From: Chloranthus sessilifolius
Lineage: Eukaryota; Streptophyta; Magnoliopsida; Chloranthales; Chloranthaceae
NCBI GenBank assembly: GCA_021018995.1
Contig: CM037596.1
Coordinates: 13,715,501-13,779,500, forward strand
Direction of reading: 5' to 3'
Length of the DNA: 64,000 bases
Shown here: piece by piece, positions 1 to 62,300 of the stretch
Position numbering within the stretch: the first letter of the stretch is position 1
Layout of the letters: every line of letters begins with the position of its first letter
Translations under genes and position numbers: made by a program
The notes under the pieces: model-generated
Told to the model about the DNA's origin: nothing
What the model saw: the letters and a program-made list of their open reading frames with translations, nothing else
Database searches by the model: none

Positions 1-807
1 CAAAATTTTGGAGGACCAACTTCTACTTATTACATTGAGCCATATTCGTGGCTAATGCCTCAGTTTTAAGGAGGTACATATGATCATGGGTATTAATATG
101 ACCAACATTATAGGAAAAGCTCACGCAACAGTGATGATCATCACGAGGGCCAACAACCACCACGAAATTCAATGTGGCTTTAAAGTAAGTTTTTCATGTA
201 CAATATACCTTTTAATTTTGATCATGAGTTATGTACAATGAAATTTAGGTTATGCGTTGATAAAATTATGAAATATGTATCAAATTAAGGCTTACATAAA
301 TTTTAAAAAAAAGTTGAAATAAATAGAAAATCATTAAATTTATTTTTCTTGATTTTTTGGGATTTTTTAGAAAAATAAAATAAAATAAATCAATGTATCA
401 AACCGATACATTCAATGTATCACCGATACATTGAATGTATCAGCCGATACCCGATATGTATCATCCTGGAAGTCAGGACGATACATACCGGAAAACCGGT
501 ATTTTGATCCTTGAGTCCATCTAATACAACCTTCTATGTATATTCACACAACATTTGGATTCACACTCCAATTTTGTACTCCTCAGTTCTTCAATTTTTC
601 TATGAATATTAATATTTTGTCTCCATAAAATTTCTACCATTTATACCACATACCTTATTATTGAAATAATTCATTGAAAATTATTGTCAAACAAAAATAT
701 AATTAAAGCTAGTTATGTAGTTAATGCCTCCTGAGGTTTTGAAGAAAACAAGGAAATTTGTCATTTCGGAGACAAAAGACAGATCATATGAATAGAATTA
801 ACCTTAC
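1..807 (-). other. Left-edge intron sequence of gene 1 (no exon seen)
   Basis: The stretch lies downstream (minus strand) of exon 9 of gene 1. The family's next exons, which continue the nucleotidylyltransferase domain, are not recognisable here and should lie beyond the left edge. The DNA is AT-rich, and apart from the palindromic-word cluster at 395-497 nothing was identified in it. Confidence 0.6.
395..497. repeat. Palindromic-word cluster, CCGATACATTGAATGTATC type
   Basis: Short words such as GATACATTGAATGTATC and GTATCAGCCGATAC alternate in both orientations over about 100 bp. The cluster ends in GGTATTTTGATCCTTG, the same terminal sequence seen at 52.5 kb and, as ATTTTGATCCATG, at 44.8 and 45.9 kb. 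No matching left end or target duplication was recognised. It lies in an intron of gene 1. Confidence 0.6.
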
Positions 808-50474
<49,667 letters not shown>

Positions 50475-50700
50475 GCTTCTCTCTTCGAGATCTGTCGTCT
50501 CTTGCTGACGGATTATTGGTAGAAAATTGCAAGTTCCCCCCTGCTATTTCATGGGGTTCTCTTCTTTCCCTATTGAACTTCTGGGTCCCAATTGTTTGGG
50601 TCAGCCCTAACGGGCCCAATGGACCCGACTTTCCTGACCATCATTTAACCACCAAAATGACCTTATACCATTCACAATTAAGATTTTGGTAATCCACATC
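50475..50700 (-). promoter_or_regulatory. Gene 1 5' leader and proximal promoter region
   Basis: Sequence just upstream of the start codon. A TC-rich stretch on the plus strand (CTTCTCTCTTCGAG) gives a GA-rich leader on the transcript strand. No convincing TATA box was found, so the transcription start is not placed. Confidence 0.4.
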
Positions 50701-51129
50701 CTTAAAGTCATAGATTTGAAAGACAATTGTCCAAAAAATTCAAATTGTTTTTCATTTTAATGGCTGATATTAAAGTCTATCAATCAAATGATTTATATTC
50801 ACTTATAAGAATGTTTCTTTGGCAGTTTAGAGATTAAAGTCCATCAATCGAATGATTTATACACTTATAGGAATGTTTCTTTAGCAGTTTAGATTGGTCA
50901 AGATATCCGCCTCATGACATAATAGTGAATCACACTTCCAATCGGCATATTTTTTGCTGACATGTGTCAATGATAGGATTGATAGTTGAGCTGCTTAGGT
51001 TGATCCAATGTGTGCCATGTGATATAAAGTTCGACGGTGATGCCACAATCCGTTTAAAAGTCGTCCTTGTAGTCGCCTCCGTTTCTAATTAGTTGGTATA
51101 TAGGGTAATCAGTGCCGTTTAGTTTTGAC

Positions 51130-51320
51130 CCCAACATTAGCTCACTCGAGTGGGAACTAAATCCGTTCGAGCAAAGTGTGCACTCTACAAGAGAAATTTC
51201 GCGAGTGTAAGTCGTTTGAGCAAGTTTGGTCCTCGCTCGAGCGATCGGAGCACGGTTCAACGAGAAAAGTTTCGGGTGTAAGTCACTCGAGCGACTTTGG
51301 CTCTCACTCAAGCGACCCGC
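51130..51320. repeat. CTCGAGCGA word cluster
   Basis: CTCACTCGAGTGG, GTCGTTTGAGCAA, CCTCGCTCGAGCGATCG, GTCACTCGAGCGAC and CTCACTCAAGCGAC occur over 190 bp. The same word type is in chromovirus B LTRs and at 33.44-33.61 kb, though the surrounding sequence is unrelated. Confidence 0.7.
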
Positions 51321-52414
51321 GACGGCCCGTGACGTCCAAGTTACGGGTATAATTCGTTTTTGGAACAGTTTTTCTTGGGTTAAAAGTAGGACAAGAGACT
51401 TTGATATAAGGGAAAGCTCATTGACGAGTTAAATGGCTTAGAGAGGATTTTGAGAGAGCTTTTTAAGAGAGAAAAACTTGTGTGAATACTTTGAAGAGGC
51501 AATATATTACAGAATTGCTTGAGGGTTGAAGATTCGATTGAAGCTATTTTTGTGTCGGAATCGTTGCTATATTTCGGCAAATATCTTCTCTGTGTTTTTA
51601 GGACAACGTCCTTGGGTTTTACAGCGGTTTGACTGTGAAAGATCGTATTTAATCTTATTTGAGAGTGCACCAGAGAGAAGAGAGTATGCGTGTTGCAGTC
51701 GTTTATAAATAGTACATATACTCCCATTGACATAGCCCTCGATTGGGTGAATCATGTAAATCTTTGTACTGTTTGTGATTTCTTTTTTGCGCCTTCTTAT
51801 TTTTTCGCATTCATCACAACCAGGAGTTCGTTAGTATAAGTTGAATTCCTAACAATCAACTCATTCACCATAACTGACTGAGTGATAGCTCAATTGATAT
51901 CCTCTTTCTTGTGGAAGTAACAAGTTGTGAGTTTTAATTTTCGTGGCAGCTCCCGCCCTTTGTTTGGGTCTAATCCTAATTTACGAGGTCGAAAATGAAT
52001 TCCCTGCGTGCAAGTTTGCTCACGGCACTACGTCTCAGTTGTCTATGCCTTATGCGATCACCATGAAATGCGAGGTAATTTCTATACGCTGAGGCGATTC
52101 TTACCTCCACTATCCATTGATGTTACTATAGAGTACCGAATTAAACCCTTCCTAACATTTAAGAGGTACCTTTATTTACAACCCAATATTCTTAATCCCA
52201 GTTCCAAAGGTTTAAAATTTGCTTTGTTTCAGATGATATTGACATAATAGATCTAAGACCGTAAGTTTACCATCAGACGATCACAATCTTCGACATAACA
52301 AATCTCAGGTGCTAGTAGTTATATTGGCCAATGCATGAGGATCATATGCCTTTTAGCTCATGCAACAAGGGGTAAAAAGTGCAACGTATATTTGGAAGGT
52401 GGGGTCCTGTCCAT

Positions 52415-52498
52415 GGATCAAAATTTCGGCCAAATTTCGGTTCAAAATTTTAGATTCGATCGATACTGAAACCAAAATGAAATCTAATATTTTGATCC
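52415..52498. mobile_element. Short copy of the CATGGATCAAAAT element
   Basis: Starts CATGGATCAAAATTTCGGCC and ends ATATTTTGATCCTTG. GTCCTGTC precedes and GTCCGATC follows, an 8-bp duplication matching at six positions. TTCGGCC/TTTCGG and GATTCGATCGATAC words fill the interior. It is an 84-bp copy of the ends family seen at 44.2-45.9 kb. Confidence 0.7.
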
Positions 52499-52699
52499 TT
52501 GGTCCGATCAGTCCTTCCAAACAAAAGGAATTAGTATTATCAATTATGTAAGTGAACCAAGTGGCAGGTGTCTTGATACTCAGAGTAATTTTTGGGGATG
52601 TGTGTCACAGGAAATATCATGTGTGCCATCTTATAGCTGCGCTGTGCAGAATATTGGGTCAAAATGATCTTTTATCATCTCAGTCAAACAGTCAAATGT

Positions 52700-52752
52700 C
52701 ATCTAAAATTAATGACTATTATGCAAATCCAATATATCATTAATTTTAGATG
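52700..52752. repeat. 16-bp inverted repeat
   Basis: ATCTAAAATTAATGA at 52701-52715 and its exact inverse at 52737-52751, with a further C/G pair outside. The 21-base loop is AT-rich. Confidence 0.85.
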
Positions 52753-53639
52753 GCCTTTGACGACTTTAAAGTGATGTAAATTATCTTTGAACCCAATCTT
52801 TTGCACCATCGATCTGTAGATCTGATATCAACTCAATCATCCTAAAAAGTGATCTGAGCGCTAAGAACGCCAGCAAGCACCATAAGCATGCTCGACAGTC
52901 GACACTATCACAAAACTTTGTAAGTGTTACTACCACACCCATTTTTATTACTGCCACATCATTTATAAGAATTATGAGATCGACTCTCATGAACTTCATT
53001 TAAGCACAGATGGTGCTTAAATGATCTTACACTATTTATTGGCTTATGATCTTGAAAATTCATACTCTCGAAGTGATATATAATCAATTGAATCACACTT
53101 TTTGAGAGATTCAAACCATCCAATCTATGCACTCTAATATCAACGATTGTTCTTAGTTTTGATGATTGATATTAAAGTTCGCCAATCGGATGGTTTACAT
53201 CCACTTATAAGAATGATCCTTTGATTGGGATATGTTCTAAGGATGGATTATCATTTGAAAATTTTAAATTGATCGTAGATGTGTGCCATATGACACAATG
53301 ATAAATCACACTTTAATGGTGTGAGATAAAAAGTGACATTTTAATGGAGGATGATTTAAACAGTTGAGCTCCCATTTTTTCCACAGTGCTCTACGACTTT
53401 CTCTGCCATATTATAGCTTTGGAATTTGCAAGATCATTTACCTAAGTTTGGGAATTTGGTGATATCCCTTCCCAAACCATTTAAACTTATAATATTTATA
53501 TTTTAATTAAATGACCCTAATACCCTTATCAGGCGTCAAAGCTTTTTTGTCACCCTTTAATTTAAGAGTAAGATGACACATTTGTCCTTTGCCCCTATTT
53601 TAATAAATAAATAAATTATTTTAACTTCTAATACCATCT

Positions 53640-53811
53640 AGGGTTGTGCATTTTTTGGACCAAACCGGACCAAACCGCCGAGTTTAGTTTGGTTTGGACG
53701 GGTAACAATTTGGGTTTAGTTTGGAAAAAAGGAAAATCGAAGAGTTTGATTAGATTTCGGTTCCAAGCCTCCCCAACCCGAAACCGACCGAACTGAACCG
53801 AATGTAGTTTG

Positions 53812-53861
<50 letters not shown>

Positions 53862-54152
53862 CAGGGGTTTTGATTAATTTTAAAGGGCATTTAAGTAAAA
53901 TTTATATTTTTATATAAAACCCTACCCTTATTTTTATCTTATTCCTAAATTCTAAAGCGGTAAAGAAGAACTTATAGGAAAACCGATTGAGAAGTTGAGG
54001 AAATTTTGATGTGCAAGTAGAACTTATAGGAAAATCGAAATTGGCCAACCAAACCGAACCAAATCAAATCGGGTTGGTATTGTTTAAGAGTTGGACCGGT
54101 TTGACTTGTGGTTTTGGTCTAAAACCGACCAAACCGAACTGAATACGTCCCT
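53640..54152. mobile_element. Non-autonomous element with AGGG...CCCT ends and AACCGAACC words
   Basis: Left end AGGGTTGTGCA and right end TACGTCCCT are inverse-related (AGGGNNGT). AATACCATCT at 53630-53639 and AATACCACCC at 54153-54162 form a 9-10-bp target duplication, suggesting a Mutator-type origin. Inside lie AAACCGGACCAAACCG, ACCGACCGAACTGAACCGAA, a (TA)n run at 53817-53860 and CCAAACCGAACC. No open frame. Confidence 0.65.
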
Positions 54153-54254
54153 AATACCACCCGACGATTCATTTAGCGATTCCTAAGAGCTCGAATCAAG
54201 GTAATCTCATATACTTTTATAGAAGCATTTCAACTCTAAAAAAAAATTGTACGG

Positions 54255-54850
54255 TCCAATCGCAGGCGATCAATCAGTTACCAATTTGATATCAATCGGT
54301 TACCAATCGGTTCTCAATCAGATAATTATCGATTATCAATTGGATACCGTCAGGTTCACAGCTGGTTATTATCATTCATTTTTCTGTCTTCATAATTTTG
54401 AATTTTAGTTGTAACATTTTGATCATTTTTAGGTCCAATTTGTTGATTTTTTGTTGCTTGTGATGCCAAGTGGTCATATATTATAATTCTTAGGTGATAG
54501 ATATTTGCTCCATGCCTTTAATGAATTTCTTGATGACAAAAATAGTCAGAGAGTTCCATTTGAACCATGGTCAAATGTGTACAACTTCGAGACAACATAG
54601 ATACATGTTGATCAAGTCTATGAAGGGATACATCAAAGCCTGTCATATTATAGTAAGCACATTTTGGCTTAGACATCTTAAAATATGTGTTTTGATACCT
54701 AAAAATTTAATCGATTACTTTCAGTTACCACTCGAGAACCGATCAATAACCACAAAAGAATAGTATCGTTACCAGCCGGTTATTAATCGGTTACCAAACG
54801 ATTATTATCCGAAAAGATTAACCGTGTGGTAACCAAATGGTTAAAATTTA
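54255..54850. repeat. AATCGGTTACC word cluster
   Basis: CAATCAGTTACCAAT, TCAATCGGTTACCAATCGG, CGATTATCAATTGG, CAGCCGGTTATTAATCGG and GGTAACCAAATGG occur in two groups (54255-54370, 54765-54850) around plain AT-rich sequence. No ends or target duplication recognised. Confidence 0.6.
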
Positions 54851-55972
54851 ATTATTATTTCGTTTTATAAATTATAATTAAGAATATAAAAATTTAAACT
54901 TAGCTGAGTTGATTCAAATCTTTAAAATCAACCCATTTATTGATTTACGCGATTAAAATAAATAAAATAATTTGTACAGTTTTAAGCGGAAAGGAGCATC
55001 TTATCATTTGCATGTGATAGAATCATAGAAATGCAACAATTTGCGGCTGCTTTACATCACATCAACATCATTAAAGGTTAGGAAAAAATGATCGTTTGAC
55101 AAACGATTAGGGCGGTTAAAACTATTAAGGGATAATTCTCAAACTTGCTGAGGGATCTTGCCATAGTCTGACAGTGTGGTAAGGCACCTTACAAAAACCC
55201 CAATATAAAATGAGATTCTTTTTATAGTGTGGATGTAATAAAACAGGGGTGTCGGAGTAACACTCCCCGCAAACAAATTACAAGTACTAAACCTCTGGCA
55301 GCACTTATAATGCGTCAGTTACACTTACAGGCATGATATGGATTGCCACTTGGACAATATAAATTATTTCATGTGCCAGCTGCATAATAGTAAACCACGC
55401 TGTAGTGGTGTTACACGTCTCTCCAAGACTTCATTTAAACACCAAAATGGTATTTAAATGATTTTATACCATCAATTCTTTAAGAAGTAATAATCCATAC
55501 CATCAAAATGATCTTATACCATCATTGAAGGTTAAAAGACCCAAAAATCACACTTATTGAGAGCTAAATATCTGATCTATGTGCTCTAAAACCAACCATT
55601 TGTTTTTGGTTTCTAAAGGCCGATGTTAAAGTTCACCAATAAGATTATTCGCATCAACTTATAGGCATGATTCTTTAGCAAACATGTTCTAATGATAGAT
55701 TGCCACTTGGACCTCATTGCATAACAGTAAACTGCACTTTAATAATGTAGACAGAAAACGGCAAAACATTGACTCGGTAGAGAAATAAATGCATGGCTTT
55801 TTTTTTTTTTCTTATTTCATGAGAAACGAATCAATGTTGAAGGGAAACTACATATATTTTTTTACTACAACCATCAACCAACAAGCAAGGGACGACAAAA
55901 AAAAAAAATTTATTTATATAGAAAAAAATTATAAAAATACAGGCTTCAATGCTCATCAAAATTCTAACCAGA
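54851..55972. other. Intergenic and 3' flank of gene 2
   Basis: Mostly AT-rich, with another copy of the TTAAAGTTCACCAAT...CACTTATAGG repeat near 55620-55680. A poly-A signal on the minus strand (AATAAA, plus TTTATT at 55909-55914) lies about 60 bases after the stop codon of gene 2. Confidence 0.6.
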
Positions 55973-56355
55973 TCACCGAGGACTATCATGGGCCTTGCCT
56001 TTGACTCGGAGCATGTCTCCAAAATTTCCCCTCATGATTCGGCGGAATCTCGTGTCCTCCGAAGAGGGCACTGGACTAGGCTCTGGGGAGACGACAGGGG
56101 ATTCAGATTGGGGATCTCCAGTCTCTTTCTTTCCAAGTAGTCCGGACTCGCCAAAGTAACTGGTCACCGATGACGCAAGTCCGAGGTGGGCACCCATACC
56201 CATGACTTTACTTATGGCCTCTAATGTTCCTCCTGATCTTTCCTTCAGTATAACCTCGAGGGCTTCTTTGTGCGCTGGATCAAGGGCGTCTGAGTCTTTT
56301 AACAGGTTCTGTATGGCCGGCAAGAGGTATTCTCGTACGCTCGTTGCTGGAATAT
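55973..56355 (-). CDS. Gene 2 last exon with stop
   Basis: Encodes the conserved end: [40 protein letters not shown], a Ser/Pro-rich linker, and [14 protein letters not shown]. It begins by completing the Asp codon split with the preceding exon at 59191. Its acceptor is 2.8 kb from that exon because of a copia insertion. Confidence 0.95.
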
Positions 56356-59300
56356 CTGCAACCAAGCGGAATTTGAAATTAAGCATGCACACAAAAGCAT
56401 ATAGACTAGCACTTATATACTGTTTAGCAAGTTTGTGGTTGGAATTTCTTATATGTGGGTCTGCTTGGGCCAGTGCTGCTGCTGTTACCTGATTCTCACA
56501 AATGCTCGAACCCGGAAGCAGGTTTCAGTTTATTTACACTTAAAACTGGATCCTGCAAAAGCTGTTTTTTGCCTTTGCCGGAATGAATCAGTTTGAAAAG
56601 CATGCATTACCAAACGATAATTACTACTGTGTTCTTGGTATTCAAATTTCAAAGCCAGAAGCTGGAATCAGCCTCGTGGGAGTGTTGCCAAAACACTACC
56701 TAAACAGTTGCACGGTTATAAACTGTTGCTTTTGAGGATTGTGCCAAGTTTCTCTACCAAGAAAAATTGTCAATAGAGAGCTTTAATCTTGTCGAGGTTT
56801 TATCAATTTCAGTCTCTAATTAGCTGGAACAATTGTGGAACTCATTCAAATTGCAGCAAGTTAAATTTGACTTGTTAGCTTGATTGTTAACACATTATCC
56901 GTTACACAGTTGAGTTACACACATTCGTAGAAGGACTAGATTTCAACGCAGCACACTGGCAAATTGGGCAACTCACCAGAAAAATACACAAAAAATATTG
57001 AAGGATTAACATATTTAATTTGAAAAGGTAGTGACTATCCTAATGGGGGCAGCAGCCACACATGATCTGTGTTTAAAACACGTGAGTAATCTCCTACACA
57101 TCTCCATGGACCAATCTCATGCCTTCAGTGAGAATCCCACCCAAAACATATATATAAATAACTTAATTCATAAATAAATAATAGACGAAACTCGTAAATT
57201 CAACAAGGAACTCCTCCCACAAGATTTCTTTTTCTTTCTGTGCAAGAAAAAGTAATCACATCATTTCCCTCATGATTTGGCGAAACTTAATGCCAATGAA
57301 TTGGTTTTGCGCGAATATCTATCATACAGTTCCTTGTTGAGCTTCTTAAATGCATCTTCATTGATCCAAGAGCTATCCATTATCAGTTGATCCTCCCATG
57401 ACATCCCATATTAATTGCGTGAATCTTGTTGAATCTCACTTATGTGAACATCTAGGATGTCTTTGACCTTCTTTCTCTGGTTCTTCATAATTTGTTTGTC
57501 CATTCAACCTCTTGATTAGTAGTCTCGACAACACTATTTTCTCCACGACAATCAATGCCACTTGAAAAATCAATCTAAGGAATTTTGTTAACCCATTCGA
57601 CCTCTTGGTTAGTAGACTCACTTGTAAATCAGTCTATGCTTTCTGGCCAATCTCAACATCAATGCGACATGATCTCTACTTCTTTCTAATACCCTAAGGC
57701 TCTCTTCTTGATTCGGAGAGATATCACTATCCAAGTCACCATCAAATTATCCACCGCCCACGAGGGGCCGATCCAACCATCAATGCTCACTATATAGCAC
57801 AAGATTTGTGTGGGATTTTGAGGGTAGGAGTGCTTCCCATCATAAAAAAAGTTGCATAATTGATCTAGCTTCTTTTAGACTTGAGTGAAACCTTTTTGCT
57901 ATCCTCTTCCTCTAGTGTGTTCCATGTGCAATTAACATAATTTTCTAGAGAACAGACTTTGGCACTTTCAGAATCGCAAATCTGATTAACATGCTCTGAT
58001 AACACTTTATCTCTGAAGAACAAAAGAACAATGATATACAGTTACATCCACTAATTATGCAAATTAGAAAGAGGGATACCATTAAAATATAGATAAACAA
58101 AGTTGTGAGCATTAACTAAGATTCTCATTTCCTGGCTATGACTCGTCCTGACTCCTGACATCGCGTATTCAATGACTGTTGTAAGTCGGCACATGCATTC
58201 TCTGAGGAGCACCCATTTGAATGTTCTGTACATGATGATTATGGAATTTGACGGGGGGATCAGGAAAATGCGTCCTCTATATGGGCATCTAGAAATTTAA
58301 GTGTTTATTGATGCAGAGTCTAGGCTGGTTCCTTGAGCAACAGGAGATTCACTACTATTTACTGTACATTCCTATGTGGGAAACTATTCATATAAAAAAT
58401 AAAAGCAGCACGTCGTCTCCAACTCAAGCACAGATGGAGAATAAAGAGTTATGTCCTAAGGTGCTCCTGAAGGGATGTGGCTTAAGTCTACCTTAGCAGA
58501 TCTAGAAGTTGATGTCAAATACCTATGACTCTGTATGGAGACAATGAAGCCGCACTTCACATAGCGGAAAATCTGGTATACCATGAAAGGATGAAGCATG
58601 TTGAAGTTGACTGCCACTTCACCCGTGAGAAAGTTGAGTCATAAAGAGTTTTGTACTCCTCAAGTGAGGTCTGAAGATCAGTTGGCTGACATGTTAACAA
58701 AGGCTGTTGAGAGAAAACAACTGTATGACATCACCTCCAAGTTGTGCATGATCGATATCTATGCATCAACCTGAGGGAAATGTTGGTGTGTCCATAGATT
58801 TATCATTAAGTTGGTGTGTGTATATGCTAGTTTCTTTATATGTAAGGGGTGTATTAATGTTAGTGGATTTGTTAATAATATTTTGTAAATGATACATATA
58901 CCAATGATAGCTGGGGATAAGGTCATCTAACTCATAAGCCTAACCATCTCTCTTCTTCCCTCTTTCTTTTTCTTCCTCTTGTTCATCTTCTCCAACCTAA
59001 TCCTTAACTAAGTGACCATTACAGAATTTATCTGTTGTAGGTTGAACTTTATGCATGATTACCTCTGCCGGGGATATTTAGTGATTCTCATATATTTTAA
59101 ACTAAAAATCATAACTGCAACAAACCATTGAAATAACTAATAATACAGTAAATATAACACGATACAGTACTGATCCTTGGGGTCACAAACCTGTAGCATC
59201 TAGAGCACGAATCGATTCACAGAATGCATTGGCTCTCTCACGACGACGCATCAAATCACTTCCATTAGTTGGCATGGTAGTGCATTGGAAAATCTTGGAC

Positions 59301-62300
59301 AAAAGATGTGCATAAGGTCAAAGAAACAAACAGTATGATCACAATAATAAAGCAAGAAGTTAGAGTGATATCACCTAAAATCAGGGTATTAGAAAATTAG
59401 AATGTCATTTGTTCTTTTACGAGAAGTTTAAGGATATAATCCCGCAGTCTATCTGTTGTGTGTGGTACAGCAACCAGTAGTGCACGCACTACAGCAATAG
59501 TAGCTTCATGGGATCCATCTTCTAGAAAAGCATCCATCTGGACTCGTATCTTCTCAACAATCTGAAAATGATAATTTCAGTCAGTCCTACTGGTTAAAGA
59601 TGTTGCTTCAACAAAATCACCAATGTAGGGTGTAGAGCAGAACTGAGTACCATGTCGTCTTTGAAATGCTGAGCAACAGAACCAAATGCCTCTATACTTG
59701 CATACTTTACATTCAAGTTTTGATCAGATCCAAGGGTGACGAGAGCTGGCAAAACGTGGGTTGAAGCAACTTTCACATCAATGTATGGTACCTATTCAAA
59801 GAAATAACAAACTGGTTGCATAAGCGTTCTCAGACATAATTCAGAATGACAATTCACTAAAGAGTTCACACATACAAGGACTTTCAATAGACTGGCAGCA
59901 TTGATCTTCATATGTACATTGGAACTGACAACCATTTCCCATAAAATGTTAAAAATGATTCCATGATGCTCTTCAAATGAGCTGCGTTAAGCATAAATCT
60001 TGTTAGTTTGATGCAAGTAAGCAAAACTGACTAGTTGAGAAAAACGACATACAGCCAGCCATATGCCTCATTTACTTAAGTTAAATCAAACTGAAAATAC
60101 ATTATATTGGACATAAGTTGTAAAAATACCAACCAAAGGAAACGAACTGCGTCAATGAGCTCTGTCGTACGGTACATTGACAAGAAACCCTCCTTCACTG
60201 TGCTTTGAACTAAAAGCTTCCTCAGGTATTCAGCTAGTTGTTCATGCCTGCTAGGGGAACCCAAAATACCCGCCAATAGAATGGGGAGGACACACATAAT
60301 AGCAAGTCTCTCAGCAACAGCAGTTTTGGGCCGCAACCCTGTAATTAGAAACAATTCAAATAAAGTCCTGCAGTAGTGCCTATGTATCATATTAATTTAA
60401 ATTTTTTACCTTTAATTCTGGACTGGATAGCAGGAGGAAGGTGTACCAAATCAGCACTATCCCCAGTTGCCACTAAGAAAATAGGCAGCATTATGTGCAT
60501 CAGATACTGATCCCCAAAGCAATCAGATACCGCCAATAGAAACTGCATTCAAATTATCCATTATCCAAATTAGAATAGCCTGTCTGGAGTGATTTCCTGG
60601 AGTAAAAACTGAATAGGCTCCTGTACCTTTGTAATTCTATTTCTCACATTATCTTCCTTTTGAGGCAACAGGCAAGCAAGTTGAATCAAACCAGGGAAAC
60701 AGTCAATATGCAACCAATCAAATGTTGGCCACTCCATGTGTCCCCTGAGAGAACAAGTTAAAATTATCATGAAAATGTCGGAAAATATTTATTAATGTTT
60801 TGAAACTTTTCAACGAAACGAAAATGACATTTTCCACCCATGGCAAGAAAAGGCCGTCTGCTCAGAACATCAAGCATACCCTGCATAAAGTTCAAGCACG
60901 GATTCGGAAAATATGGATCTCTCTGGTTCTGAACTCGTTAGAGACTCTACAGCAGAAGGAAATGGGCATGTTTCGATTGCTTTTTGTTGCATGGAAGGAA
61001 GTAACTCTGTCAGCATGCGTAATAAAACTTCAACATTCCAGCGCTCTCGTTCACCTAAAACGTGAAGATGGGAATCTACAGAACCTTCAACCCCTGAAAG
61101 AGGTGGACACCTCTGACAGATCAAGAGAACGATATCAGAACCGCAGGAACATGCTCGCCAAATTAGGTGAGTTCAATAAGTGAACACATACCTGAGCAGA
61201 GCCCAAGATATGAGAAAGCAAAACTCGCAAAGTATTGTCCAACTTGTTCCCCCACTTTATTACTGCAGGAACTAATTCTTTCAGTGAAGTTTCAACTACT
61301 GCTCCTGAGGGGTCGCAGACCAACTGGAACATTAACTCCTCAACCTATTCAACAAAAATAAACGGACTTGGAAAAAAAAGGGAATGACAGAAAGAAAAAG
61401 AAATACTGAATGGCATCATCTTATGACCAGGGAAAAGATTCGCATCCATTCCCAAAACCATGTGCTTCAGCCTGTTCTAGAGCTTACATTGCAGCCAATT
61501 CTGTCAAGTCAGTAATCTGCTCCATGATTGCCTCTGAGCATATATAGTGAGGCTGACCTTGAAATATTTGTCCATATTCGGGAAGAGCGGAAGCAGCAAT
61601 GCCAGGTTATGAGCAGCAGCCTCTCGCACAACTGTTGCAGAATCCTCAAACAGTTGTTGTACAATTGATAAAATGAGAGAATCACGGATCTCAGGCCGAA
61701 CAAATTCTGCAAGTTCTCCACATGATTGGGCTACAAGTAATCTTCGCTCCTCATACATGTGATTGATCTACAGTTCAACACACCAGAATTAAGAACTATG
61801 CAAAACTTATCCCTATATAGAAATAAATCATTTTGGTTAAAGAAAGCAGTTTCTTCCATGATGTCGTAGTCTACCTGTTCCCAACACTGAGGAAGTAATT
61901 CTGATTCAGTTCTCATCTCTCCTACGTTCTTAGCTAGGCGTACACAAGCCTGAAAGGATAATGTATAAAGTTACCAAGTTACCTTCACAAATAATCCAAA
62001 GCAGTTTCATGACCCAGATAAACGTTATACTCTATTGTAACATTGTTTACAAATAACTGGAATGCATTAGAATGCTACTTACATCCATTATGATTCGTCT
62101 TTGCTGTTCATCTGGCCGTTTAATTAAATTAAACAATGTATGAGTCAAAGAATCTCGTGTGTTGCTATCCGGGTGACGCTCAATTGCACACATTATTAGA
62201 GGAAGAAGCTCCTGTAAGAATAGTAATGGAGGATCAAAATTTCGTTGCAGAAATCCTGGGGGATAAAGTGGCAGTGATTGAAGTTACAGTAGCTAACCTC

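Larger units (their letters stand above)
50701..53639. other. Intergenic region between gene 1 and gene 2, left part
   Basis: No gene found. Holds a repeat family with TTAAAGTCYATCAATC and CACTTATARGAATG in two tandem copies at 50760-50890, repeated near 53160-53225. 51060-51860 looks like an LTR-type sequence with CTCGAGCGA words. 51885-51965 has a tRNA-like TAGCTCAATTGATATCC with a degenerate B box and could be a SINE remnant. Confidence 0.5.

Noticed and set aside
51885..51965. Possible tRNA gene (TAGCTCAATTGATATCC with GTTTTAATTTT)
   Set aside because: The B box is degenerate and no cloverleaf closes; at most a SINE remnant.
55949..56492. Plus-strand frames over the last exon of gene 2
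   Set aside because: Antisense of a well-conserved exon with matching splice phase.
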